Below are positions 1 through 6,386 of a stretch of DNA of 32,167 nucleotides, in pieces. Numbering within the stretch: position 1 is the stretch's first letter; the number at the start of each line of letters is the position of its first letter. The notes beneath the pieces were generated by a model. The model made no database searches, was not told the origin of the DNA, and saw nothing but the letters and a program-made list of their open reading frames with translations. The stretch comes from Patescibacteria group bacterium (GTDB lineage Bacteria; Patescibacteriota; Patescibacteriia; 2-12-FULL-60-25), in assembly GCA_022703155.1 (NCBI GenBank), contig JAKLEH010000013.1, positions 1-32,167 of the forward strand, given 5' to 3'. The translations under genes were made by a program, and so were the position numbers.

Positions 1-2
1 TG

Positions 3-401
3 CGGGATAGCTATGCAACTCGCGAAATAGACTTTATCCCTGAGGTTGAATTACCGACCAGGCTGTCCAAGGTGTTCGTTATGCTCTACAAAGCCTTTGA
101 AGTGATTGATAAGGACCCGGATGGCAATTATAAACTCGTTTATAGGATTGGCATGGATACCTTGCCTATACAGCGTAAATTGGCGCTGGAAGCCCTTATA
201 ACGGCTAATGACACATTGAGTATCGCCGAAGTGGCAAACGCCATGCGCTACCCCTTAAACAGCGCCAGGCGCGTATTGGAAGAATTACAGGTGCACGGCT
301 TGGTAATCAGGAATGTCGGCGGCAATGGCCGTGCAGACAAATGGTCGCTTTCAGAGTATGCAAAATATCTTCATGCAAAGGCTTTTCCAGAGCTAAAATA
401 A
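3..401 (+). CDS. C-terminal fragment of a winged-helix protein of the integrated element (partial)
   Basis: The frame is open from the first bases of the window, so this is the last ~132 codons of a longer gene whose start lies to the left. The visible part ends with what looks like a winged helix-turn-helix: a helix pair 'LSIAEVANAM' and 'NSARRVLEELQVHGLV', then a hairpin and 'KWSLSEY'. I do not recognise the family. Such C-terminal winged helices occur in plasmid and phage primase-helicases and in regulators, and the place beside a serine recombinase suits an element replication protein, but this is inference. An internal GTG (72) or ATG (81) could be mistaken for the start; the reading upstream of them is uninterrupted. 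Base composition is AT-richer than the chromosome to the right. The gene ends 249 nt before the recombinase. Confidence 0.6.
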   Translation, partial: RDSYATREIDFIPEVELPTRLSKVFVMLYKAFEVIDKDPDGNYKLVYRIGMDTLPIQRKLALEALITANDTLSIAEVANAMRYPLNSARRVLEELQVHGLVIRNVGGNGRADKWSLSEYAKYLHAKAFPELK

Positions 402-547
402 CAACCAAAAAACTACCGTACCCGAAATGTCGGGTGGGCCTATATGAGCATAGAGAAGTTACCAAAAGTCAAAAATCCAATTACGTTTCTTAATTGAGAG
501 AAAATATTGGAAAATTATGCTCAATGTTCACTTAACTATCTTAGTGT

Positions 548-576
548 TTTACTGCTTGTTAGGAGTCAACTATAAT
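548..576 (+). promoter_or_regulatory. Promoter of the serine recombinase gene
   Basis: A perfect -10 box TATAAT (571-576) stands 17 nt after a weaker -35 TTTACT (548-553). Transcription would begin near 583, leaving a leader of about 68 nt before the ATG at 651. The rest of the 402-650 gap holds a 6-bp hairpin (420-435) and nothing coding. Confidence 0.5.
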
Positions 577-650
577 AGGCATATTAAGCCCTCGCGTTAG
601 CAAGAAAACCAAACTTCTAAAGCGTATCCCTAAATGGGTCCCTTTGAGTT

Positions 651-2300
651 ATGAATGAAAAAATAAAATGGCTCGGGTACTGCCGGAAGAGTACCGAACA
701 AGATGACCGCCAAACCTTGAGCATCGAAGCTCAAGAAAGGGAAATTAAGGAATTGGCTAACAAGCAAGGCATCGGGGATGTCAGAATCATCTCTGAAAGC
801 AAAACGGCTTATAAAACTGGAAGGCAGGAATTCAATAGAATGATTTCCTTAATCGAGGAAGGGACAATAAACGCAATAATCGTTTACCATCTTAGTCGTT
901 TGGCTCGCAATACATCCGACGGTGGACGCTTAATCTACTTAATGGATGAGGGTAAGTTGCACGAAATACGCACTCCAACAAAAACATTTACGAATAACTC
1001 TGATGATAAGTTCATTTTAAGCATTGAGTTTGGGATGAATAAGAAATCATCAGATGATACGAGCCAGTACGTAAAAAGGGACATTCATTCAAAGCTCTTA
1101 AAAGGCGAGTACCCAGCGTTAGCGCCTATAGGATATTTGAATCTCGATAAGGACGATAAAATTGTGGGAAAATGCTTTTCAACGAAAAAGCAGATATTAC
1201 TTGAAGGTTATGGACGCAAGCTCAAAAGGATAGAACGAGACCCAATTATTGCCCCTCTGATAAGAAAGCTATTCGATTTGGCGCTTAGTGGTAATCGTAA
1301 CTTAAGAGAGCTTTGCGAGGATGCGCAGAATCTCGGCATCACTTCCAAGCGCTTTGAGAGAAAACTTGGAAAAAGTCAGGTCTACAAAATTCTTACAAAC
1401 CGATTCTATTTTGGGATGATTGATTATAACAATGAAAGCCATGAAGGCGTCCAAGACCCAATCATTTCCAAAGATGAATACGACCGCATCCAAGAGATAT
1501 TGCATTCACGTTCAAGGCCAAGACCAAAAGGCTTGGAATTTGCTTTCAGTGGGCAGATGAAATGCGGTGTTTGTGGCATGTCTATAGTCGCTTATACGAA
1601 GGTGAAACCATCAGGTCGTTCATATACTTACTACTCTTGCTCTAAGAGGTGTGGAAACTGTGGCCAACCGGGAATACGTGAAGAGGCGCTGCAATCACAA
1701 ATTGAGGATAAATTGAAATCAATCACAATTAGCGAAAGGTTATGGGAGGTCTCATTGAATCTTTTGAAGGAAAGCTACGGCGCCCAAATCGAAGCACAAG
1801 TTAAGGCAAAGAAGGAATGGGAGAATAGATATCGCACTATTGAAATGAAACTCAAGAGACTGCTTGATTTACGTATCGATGGCGTATTGGAAGACGCGGA
1901 GTATAAAGAGAAGCGTGAGGAGCTGGTTATGCAAAAGGCAAAACTTGAAGAAATGATTGCGGGAGCAAATATAAATAGCACCGAATGGCTCAAGCGTGCG
2001 GAAAACTTTTTTACAGATGCAAAAAGCATTTATCAAATTTTCAAAACAGGCGACTTAAAGACGAAAAAGGCAACCGTTGCACGTATCGGTTGGAACTTAA
2101 CCCTCAAGGACCAGATATTGCACTGGAACTATAAAGAACCGTTCCATTTCTTAATCGAAGTACCCAAATTAGAAAACTTGCCATCCTTTTCGGTTGGAAC
2201 CCTTAAAAATGACTTAACCACAAATAAAAACACCCCTATATCTCAAGGGATGTCTTTATGGCGGGCCCGAAGGGATTCGAACCCTCGATCTTCTCCGTGA
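651..2300 (+). CDS. Large serine recombinase (site-specific integrase) of the integrated element
   Basis: A 549-residue large serine recombinase. The N-terminal resolvase domain (about 5-150) has the motif 'YCRKS' with the likely nucleophile Ser14 and the 'HLSRLARN' block (80-87). A recombinase domain follows (about 150-290), then a zinc ribbon with Cys305, Cys308, Cys330 and Cys334 or Cys337, and a coiled coil (about 375-440). Such enzymes insert and excise elements between short att sites. The ATG at 651 has no clear SD. The 3' end is unusual: the last 13 residues (from Trp537) are read antisense through the tRNA-Asp gene, and the stop TGA (2298-2300) overlaps the tRNA anticodon complement. 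The enzyme probably cut at this tRNA, so the natural C-terminus is fixed by the attachment core. The gene is AT-rich compared with the DNA after 2336, marking recent acquisition. Confidence 0.93.
   Translation: MNEKIKWLGYCRKSTEQDDRQTLSIEAQEREIKELANKQGIGDVRIISESKTAYKTGRQEFNRMISLIEEGTINAIIVYHLSRLARNTSDGGRLIYLMDEGKLHEIRTPTKTFTNNSDDKFILSIEFGMNKKSSDDTSQYVKRDIHSKLLKGEYPALAPIGYLNLDKDDKIVGKCFSTKKQILLEGYGRKLKRIERDPIIAPLIRKLFDLALSGNRNLRELCEDAQNLGITSKRFERKLGKSQVYKILTNRFYFGMIDYNNESHEGVQDPIISKDEYDRIQEILHSRSRPRPKGLEFAFSGQMKCGVCGMSIVAYTKVKPSGRSYTYYSCSKRCGNCGQPGIREEALQSQIEDKLKSITISERLWEVSLNLLKESYGAQIEAQVKAKKEWENRYRTIEMKLKRLLDLRIDGVLEDAEYKEKREELVMQKAKLEEMIAGANINSTEWLKRAENFFTDAKSIYQIFKTGDLKTKKATVARIGWNLTLKDQILHWNYKEPFHFLIEVPKLENLPSFSVGTLKNDLTTNKNTPISQGMSLWRARRDSNPRSSP
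2223..2252 (-). terminator. Intrinsic terminator of tRNA-Asp, inside the recombinase gene
   Basis: On the minus strand a 7-bp stem (2246-2252 pairing with 2231-2237, one G-U) with an 8-nt loop is followed by TTTTTATT (2223-2230). It begins 6 nt after the encoded CCA of the tRNA, so it should end tRNA transcription. It lies within the coding sequence of the recombinase on the other strand, so the incoming element supplied or preserved it. Confidence 0.7.
2259..2300. other. Likely attachment site (att junction) of the integrated element
   Basis: The AT-rich element DNA ends at the tRNA-Asp 3' end, and the recombinase stop codon lies inside the tRNA gene. The shared core should therefore fall between the CCA end and the anticodon arm. 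The other att copy would lie left of the window as a partial repeat of the tRNA 3' half. The exact crossover dinucleotide cannot be read from one junction. Confidence 0.55.
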
Positions 2301-2336
2301 CAGGGAGACGTGTTAACCAGGCTACACCACGAGCCC
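2259..2336 (-). tRNA. tRNA-Asp (anticodon GTC), CCA encoded
   Basis: The minus strand folds into a full cloverleaf. The acceptor stem pairs GGGCTCG (2336-2330) with CGGGCCC (2269-2263), the D-arm contains AGCCTGGTTA, and the anticodon stem TCTCC/GGAGA encloses the loop CTGTCAC with anticodon GTC. The T-arm holds the invariant TTCGAAT. The discriminator is G and the 3' CCA is encoded (2261-2259). Asp is read from the anticodon. The gene has a near-consensus promoter upstream and a hairpin terminator just after CCA. The serine recombinase reads antisense into it from the 3' side, the usual picture when an element integrates at the 3' end of a tRNA gene. Confidence 0.96.
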
Positions 2337-2359
2337 AGACCGCCAAAAATTGTGGCGAA

Positions 2360-2388
2360 AATGTAGCACGGGCTTTTAAATCGTGCAA
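2360..2388 (-). promoter_or_regulatory. Promoter of tRNA-Asp
   Basis: On the minus strand a -35 TTGCAC (2388-2383) and a -10 TACATT (2365-2360) are separated by exactly 17 nt. The predicted start is near 2353, about 16 nt before the mature tRNA. A short inverted repeat (GCACG/CGTGC, 2366-2370 and 2382-2386) spans the spacer and the -35 edge. Confidence 0.75.
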
Positions 2389-2427
2389 GCCTGACGGGTT
2401 TGCGGCTTGGGGAATAAAAAGTCCTGG

Positions 2428-2919
2428 CTAGGAGCAGGGCAGGAGGCTGGGTATGTTCGGCGCGGGCCGCAGTACGTCGGACAACGTGTGGCGCAACAAC
2501 GTCAGGGCTTGGTCGAAAGTTTCGTATTCAAGTTCCTTGACGGCCGCGGGATTGCCGCGCAACAGGCGCGACACTTTTTTGCCGGCAGGAATCAGGATGA
2601 CGGCCGGGACGCCGCTCCGCTGCGCCATTTCGACTTCGATACCGCCCCATGAAGGCGCAATGGCCACGACGATGAGCAGGCTGGTCAATTCGCAGACCTG
2701 CCGTCGTTCGGCTTTGTCCACGTCCGCAGGCGTAAAAACCGCGTGTTTGATGGGGTCTTAGTGCTCGTGCGGCACGAAGGCGCGGTGGCCGAACACTTCG
2801 CCGCACAAATCGTCGATGCGCTCGTAGAAGGTTTTGACCTGGGCGTGGGTCTCGGGCGCGTGTTCGGTCAGCGGGCCGCAGACATACGGGACTTTGACGT
2901 GCATTTTGAGCGGATCCAT
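2428..2919 (-). pseudogene. Nucleoside 2-deoxyribosyltransferase-like gene interrupted by one in-frame TAA
   Basis: From the ATG at 2919, which has an AAGGA SD upstream, the frame reads 53 codons starting 'MDPLKMHVKVPYVCGPLTE' and ending 'FVPHEH'. It then meets TAA (2760-2758) and continues in the same frame as 'DPIKHAVFTPADVDKAERRQV...' to 2428. Joined, the 163 residues look like one complete nucleoside 2-deoxyribosyltransferase-like Rossmann protein: an N-terminal 'VYVCGPLT'-type strand and loop, a middle 'HxxDPIKH' segment, and a C-terminal 'GGIEVEMAQRSGVPAVIL' block typical of the family. A single base change, for example from TCA or TAC, explains the stop. The downstream piece alone (GTG at 2721) would lack the nucleotide-binding N-terminus. 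It is either a recent pseudogene, a sequence error or, less likely, readthrough. The family call is by motif memory. Confidence 0.6.
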
Positions 2920-3015
2920 TGGATTCCTTTCTGGAAAGGGCGCAGGGACCAGGGCTCTTTAATGTCCGGTGGCCTCAAAATCAACTTTCGGTCAAGGGAC
3001 GGCGCGCGGTTCGGG

Positions 3016-3044
3016 TTGCGCGGCGGTCGAATGTCCGCTAAAGT
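3016..3044 (+). promoter_or_regulatory. Likely lysS promoter close to the start codon
   Basis: TTGCGC (3016-3021), a 17-nt spacer and TAAAGT (3039-3044) lie so that the -10 ends 9 nt before the ATG at 3054. The same spacing recurs before several other genes here and implies a leaderless or nearly leaderless mRNA. The individual boxes are only moderate matches. Confidence 0.4.
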
Positions 3045-3053
3045 TACGTGCAT

Positions 3054-4529
3054 ATGGCAATCCAAACAGACGAACGGCAAGACCGTTTGGCGCGGCGCAA
3101 CGAACTCCTGTCACGCGGCGTCAACCCGCATCCGGCCAAGTTCGACCGCTCACACATGTTGGCCGAATTGGCAGGCCTGCCCGAGGATGTAGAGGTAAAG
3201 GTTTGCGGACGCATCGTGCTCAAGCGCGTCATCGGAAAACTGGCGTTTTTGCAGTTGCAGGACGCGAGCGGCAAGCATCAGGTCGGCATCAAGTCGGACG
3301 AAGCGGGCGAGGATTACGCTTTGGTCGAATTGTTGGACCGCGGCGACTTCATCGGCGTGGCCGGCTTATTGGGCGTCACCAAAACCGGCGAGCCCACGGT
3401 TTGGGCCACGTCGCTCCAGATTTTGGGCAAAGCCATCGCGCCGTTGCCGGAAAAATGGCACGGCGTGCAGGACGTGGAAAAAATTTACCGCCACCGTGAA
3501 CTGGACCTGATTGCCAACCGCGAATCTTTCGAACGATTCAAATTGCGTAGTGCGTTCATGTCCAATTGCCGCAAGTTTTTGGAAGGGCAAGGGTTTATGG
3601 AGGTCGAGACGCCGATCTTGACCGGCGTGGCCACGGGCGCGGCGGCCAAGCCGTTCCGCACGCACCATGAGACCGACGACATGGACATGGTGTTGCGCAT
3701 CTCGCCAGAAACGTACCTTAAGCGCCTCATTGGCGGCGGTTATGACCGCGTGTTTGAAGCGGCCAAATGTTTCCGCAATGAAGGTTCTGACCCCAGCCAC
3801 GTGCAGGAGTTCACGCAAATCGAATACTACGTGGCGTACCAGGATTATTTGTGGAACATGGATTTCACCGAACGCTTTTTGCGCCAGGTGTTGCTCGACA
3901 CGTTCGGCACGCTCAAATTCGAAGTCATCGGCAAGACGGGCAGCGTGCACGGCATCGATTTGGAACAGCCCATCCCGCGTTACCGCCTGACCGACCTCAT
4001 CGAGCAAAAGACCGGCATCGACGTGCTGAAGTTCGAACGCGCCGAGGATTTGCTCAAGGCCATGGAGGACAAAGGCATCGAAGTCGAAGACGCGAAGAAC
4101 AAGGGTTTGGGTACGTTAGTAGACGAATTGTACAAAAAGACCGTGAGGCCGGATTTGGTCGCCCCGTGTTTCCTGACCAACCATACGGCGGAAATGTTGC
4201 CGCTCGCGCGCCGCAACGACGCAGACCCGCGTTTGGTGGACAGCTTCCAACTGCTCATTGCGGGCTGGGAAACCATCAAGGCGTATTCCGAGCTGGTGGA
4301 TCCGGTTGACCAGCGCGCGCGCATGGAACAGCAAGCCGAGTACCGCGAGAAGGGCGATGAAGAAAGTTTCGAACTGGACGAAGAATTCATCCAGGCCATG
4401 GAAACCGGTTTTCCGCCCATCACGGGCTGGGGCATGGGCATCGACCGCATCTTCGCGCTTCTGACCGGACAACCGAATCTGCGCGACGTGATATTTTTTC
4501 CGATAATGAAACCGGAACAAGAGGATTGA
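3054..4529 (+). CDS. lysS: Lysyl-tRNA synthetase, class II
   Basis: Charges tRNA-Lys with lysine using ATP, in the cytoplasm. The 491-residue length matches the class II family. Residues about 48-140 form the OB-fold anticodon-binding domain ('VKVCGRIVLKRVIGKLAFLQ'). The catalytic domain carries motif 1 ('FMEVETPIL'), motif 2 ('KCFRNEGSDPSHVQEF') with the conserved Arg and Glu, the 'AGWETIKAYSELVDPVDQ' lysine and ATP segment, and motif 3 ('GWGMGIDRIFALLTG'). Motif 2 departs from the common 'RHNPEFT' form. I chose ATG 3054 over the in-frame GTG at 3048 because it is the stronger codon and sits 9 nt after a -10 box; there is no SD. The RNHCP gene follows after 82 nt containing a large inverted repeat. 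Confidence 0.97.
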   Translation: MAIQTDERQDRLARRNELLSRGVNPHPAKFDRSHMLAELAGLPEDVEVKVCGRIVLKRVIGKLAFLQLQDASGKHQVGIKSDEAGEDYALVELLDRGDFIGVAGLLGVTKTGEPTVWATSLQILGKAIAPLPEKWHGVQDVEKIYRHRELDLIANRESFERFKLRSAFMSNCRKFLEGQGFMEVETPILTGVATGAAAKPFRTHHETDDMDMVLRISPETYLKRLIGGGYDRVFEAAKCFRNEGSDPSHVQEFTQIEYYVAYQDYLWNMDFTERFLRQVLLDTFGTLKFEVIGKTGSVHGIDLEQPIPRYRLTDLIEQKTGIDVLKFERAEDLLKAMEDKGIEVEDAKNKGLGTLVDELYKKTVRPDLVAPCFLTNHTAEMLPLARRNDADPRLVDSFQLLIAGWETIKAYSELVDPVDQRARMEQQAEYREKGDEESFELDEEFIQAMETGFPPITGWGMGIDRIFALLTGQPNLRDVIFFPIMKPEQED

Positions 4530-4532
4530 AAA

Positions 4533-4603
4533 AACAAACAGCAAACTCCAAACAGCAAAGTGTTTTGAATTTTGCTGTTTGTTGTTTGAAAACTGGCGTT
4601 TTC
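4533..4603. repeat. Word-repeat inverted repeat between lysS and the RNHCP gene
   Basis: The spacer is built from the word CAAACAGCAAA and its complement. A perfect 11-bp stem pairs 4549-4559 with 4571-4581 around an 11-nt loop. A second perfect 6-bp hairpin with a 4-nt loop lies at 4588-4603. The same words return at 14905-14985. It may act as a lysS transcript end, but there is no clean U-tract. Confidence 0.7.
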
Positions 4604-4611
4604 AAAACCAT

Positions 4612-4926
4612 ATGCGACCTCAACACACCAAAGCCGTAAAAGAAGATTTCACGTGCGCGCATTGCGGCGCCCAAGTCAAAGGCAACGGACGGACCAACCA
4701 TTGTCCGGTTTGCCTATGGAGCCGGCACATGGACGAAGTGCCCGGGGATCGCGCTTCGACCTGCCAAGGCATGATGAAACCCGTGGGAGTGTGGGTGCAG
4801 CACGGCGAAATAACGCGCGTGGAACACGAATGCGAAAAATGTAAGTTCCGGCGTTACGGCCCGGTCATGCCAGAAGACGACCGTGAACTGCTGATAAAAA
4901 TTTCGGTGGCGGATATCAGGAAATAG
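4612..4926 (+). CDS. RNHCP-domain zinc-ribbon protein
   Basis: A 104-residue protein with the signature 'RTNHCPVCLWSRH', which defines the RNHCP domain family, a small group of bacterial proteins of unknown function. Cysteine pairs 'CAHC' and 'CPVC', a further Cys in 'STCQG' and 'CEKC' suggest one or two zinc sites. It has no signal peptide or membrane segment, so it is probably cytoplasmic. I chose ATG 4612 because upstream in-frame codons lie within the repeat hairpins and give an unlikely N-terminus. It has no SD and no good promoter of its own, so it may be transcribed with lysS. The function is unknown; the family call rests on the motif. Confidence 0.85.
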   Translation: MRPQHTKAVKEDFTCAHCGAQVKGNGRTNHCPVCLWSRHMDEVPGDRASTCQGMMKPVGVWVQHGEITRVEHECEKCKFRRYGPVMPEDDRELLIKISVADIRK

Positions 4927-4935
4927 CCGAGCGTC

Positions 4936-4956
4936 ATGCCGAATTTAGTTCGGCAT
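4936..4956. repeat. Palindrome ATGCCGAA/TTCGGCAT
   Basis: A perfect 8-bp inverted repeat with a 5-nt loop lies just after the RNHCP stop, preceded by GTC. The same GTCATGCCGAA and TTCGGCATCT ends flank the larger element at 14177-14243, so this looks like a short member of a dispersed palindromic family. Confidence 0.6.
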
Positions 4957-4991
4957 CTCGATGAATTGCGTCGATTGACCCGAATCGCAAT

Positions 4992-5023
4992 AAAAAACCT
5001 CCGAACGAGTGGTGTTGGAGGTT
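4992..5023 (-). terminator. Terminator of the 5031-6200 gene
   Basis: On the minus strand AACCTCC (5023-5017) pairs with GGAGGTT (5002-4996) around a 14-nt loop, then T4 follows (4995-4992). It starts 7 nt after the stop codon. Confidence 0.75.
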
Positions 5024-5030
5024 GGTCATA

Positions 5031-6200
5031 CTAGGGAACGATGATCGCGCACTTGCTGTAGTCGTAACAGCCTCGGTCCGCGATGTATTCGTAGTCCTTG
5101 CAATCCATGTCGATGCGCAGGCCGCGTCGCATGGTCTGCAGCGAGGGTTTGAAGGGCAGGGTCGGCTCTACGAAGCATGACGGGTCCTTCTGGAAGAACA
5201 TCTTTTCCAGGATGTCGGGCGTCATGGCGTACTTGCCGGGTTTGGAGTACTCGCCGGGGACGCAGATGCTGCACGCCGAGACATCAGAGGTCTTCTTGGC
5301 CGCGTCGTACGGCGGTTGCACGTTATCCCCGCAGTAGAAGCCCAAGTGGCCGTATCGGTAAGCGGAAACCTTGCCGACCAAGCGCTTGGGGTCGCTCTGC
5401 AGGAAGTAGCGCAGGACGTTGTAGTCCGAGGCCGGGATGCAGAACGGTTCGATCGCCTTCGGAGACGCGGACTGTTCCGAGGCCGAGGGCGACGGACCGA
5501 ACGGGCCGCCGATTCCGCTCGAAGCGCAGCGGTAGGCGTCGCCGCCAAACACCCCGAGGATGGCCACCACGGCAAACCCCAGCAGCACGCTGAACATGAG
5601 CTTGGGCCAGCGGCGCGGGGGAGGCGTGGCGCCCGGCATGGGGGGTGGGTCGGCTTTCTTGGCGAACGGCTTATTGGCCAGTCCGTACAACGTCCTGAAG
5701 ATGTTCGGCAGAAGAACGGTCGCCAACCAGCGCACAAAGCCCAGGGTCGCGTCCATCTTGAGCCAGCATTGGTCCCCGTTGTATTCCAAGCTCCAATCGT
5801 GGCACACGAGATGGATCGTCTTGTCGCCGTCCGTCACTTTGGCTTTGACGCCGCGATGGATGGTGTCGGTCGCGTAAACGAGACGTAAGCTGTCGGCGTC
5901 CCCGTCCACAACGGTCATGGGCTCGTCGTTGAAACGTACGAGTTTGCCGGGTTCGAGCTTGGGAAGGCCGTTGCCCGCGAGCGTGACCGTGGCCGTGAGC
6001 CGCCGGGCGCCCTTTTTGGATTCGACGTTAATGGCCGTGCAGTCGAATTCTTGCTTGTCCACGACCAGCTTGGCGATGACCATGTCCAAGTCCGGATAGC
6101 GGATACAGACGACGCCACTGAAGTCGTCATCCATAGCGTATTCGCCATCACCCACTTTCTCGAACGTGGAAAGCTTGATATTAGCGCGTCGCAATGCCAT
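5031..6200 (-). CDS. Single-pass membrane protein with Cys-rich exterior domain (paralogue of the 6387-8282 C-terminus)
   Basis: A protein of 389 residues. Residues 1-165 form a strand-rich cytoplasmic domain I do not recognise; a Pro-rich linker (184-196) leads to one membrane helix (about 201-219). The exterior part is a short Ser/Pro spacer and a Cys-rich domain (about 250-389) with Cys254, 290, 310, 313, 342, 367, 378 and 384. This domain aligns with the C-terminus of the next gene: 'YFLQSDPKRLVGKV', 'GFYCG', 'YAMTPDILEKMF', 'DPSCFVE', 'GLRI', 'CYDYSKCAIIVP'. I start at ATG 6200, which has AAGG 10 nt upstream; the longer frame to 6287 would run into the leader hairpin. Own promoter and terminator. 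The function is unknown; the even Cys count fits disulfides outside the cell. Confidence 0.8.
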   Translation of the reverse strand: MALRRANIKLSTFEKVGDGEYAMDDDFSGVVCIRYPDLDMVIAKLVVDKQEFDCTAINVESKKGARRLTATVTLAGNGLPKLEPGKLVRFNDEPMTVVDGDADSLRLVYATDTIHRGVKAKVTDGDKTIHLVCHDWSLEYNGDQCWLKMDATLGFVRWLATVLLPNIFRTLYGLANKPFAKKADPPPMPGATPPPRRWPKLMFSVLLGFAVVAILGVFGGDAYRCASSGIGGPFGPSPSASEQSASPKAIEPFCIPASDYNVLRYFLQSDPKRLVGKVSAYRYGHLGFYCGDNVQPPYDAAKKTSDVSACSICVPGEYSKPGKYAMTPDILEKMFFQKDPSCFVEPTLPFKPSLQTMRRGLRIDMDCKDYEYIADRGCYDYSKCAIIVP

Positions 6201-6254
6201 GGCGTTAGCCTTTCGTTTCTTTCCCTGTCGCTGAATAGGTTTGAGAGAGCGGTT

Positions 6255-6272
6255 ATTCCCAGACAAGGGAAT
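6255..6272 (-). promoter_or_regulatory. Leader hairpin with a 12-nt word shared with the 17501 HD gene
   Basis: ATTCCC/GGGAAT form a 6-bp stem with a 6-nt loop in the leader of the 5031-6200 gene. On the minus strand it contains TCCCTTGTCTGG (6270-6259), which recurs exactly at 17520-17509, next to the SD of the HD gene. Confidence 0.4.
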
Positions 6273-6277
6273 GTACA

Positions 6278-6306
6278 TGCTTAACACGGAAATCGTTATT
6301 TGTCAA
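6278..6306 (-). promoter_or_regulatory. Promoter of the 5031-6200 gene
   Basis: A perfect -35 TTGACA (6306-6301) with a 17-nt spacer is followed by TGT-TAAGCA (-10 at 6283-6278). The -10 itself is poor, but the TG extension is in place. The leader would be about 70 nt. Confidence 0.5.
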
Positions 6307-6340
6307 GGGTTTTTGGCGTTATTTTGGTTTTGTTGAAAAC

Positions 6341-6369
6341 AAAAAACCCCAACGTCACAGACGTTGGGG
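6341..6369 (-). terminator. Strong terminator of the 6387-8282 gene
   Basis: A perfect 10-bp stem CCCCAACGTC/GACGTTGGGG with a 3-nt loop is followed on the minus strand by T6 (6346-6341). Confidence 0.9.
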
Positions 6370-6386
6370 CGAGCGCTTGTCCCCCG

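Noticed and set aside
420-435. ACCCGA/TCGGGT hairpin as a terminator of the first gene
   Set aside because: No T-run follows on the plus strand; on the minus strand the T-run is too far away and no gene lies upstream.
2758-2760. Stop-codon recoding as an explanation of the interrupted gene
   Set aside because: TAA and TGA both end many intact genes in this window, so neither is a sense codon here; no pyrrolysine- or selenocysteine-like context is involved.
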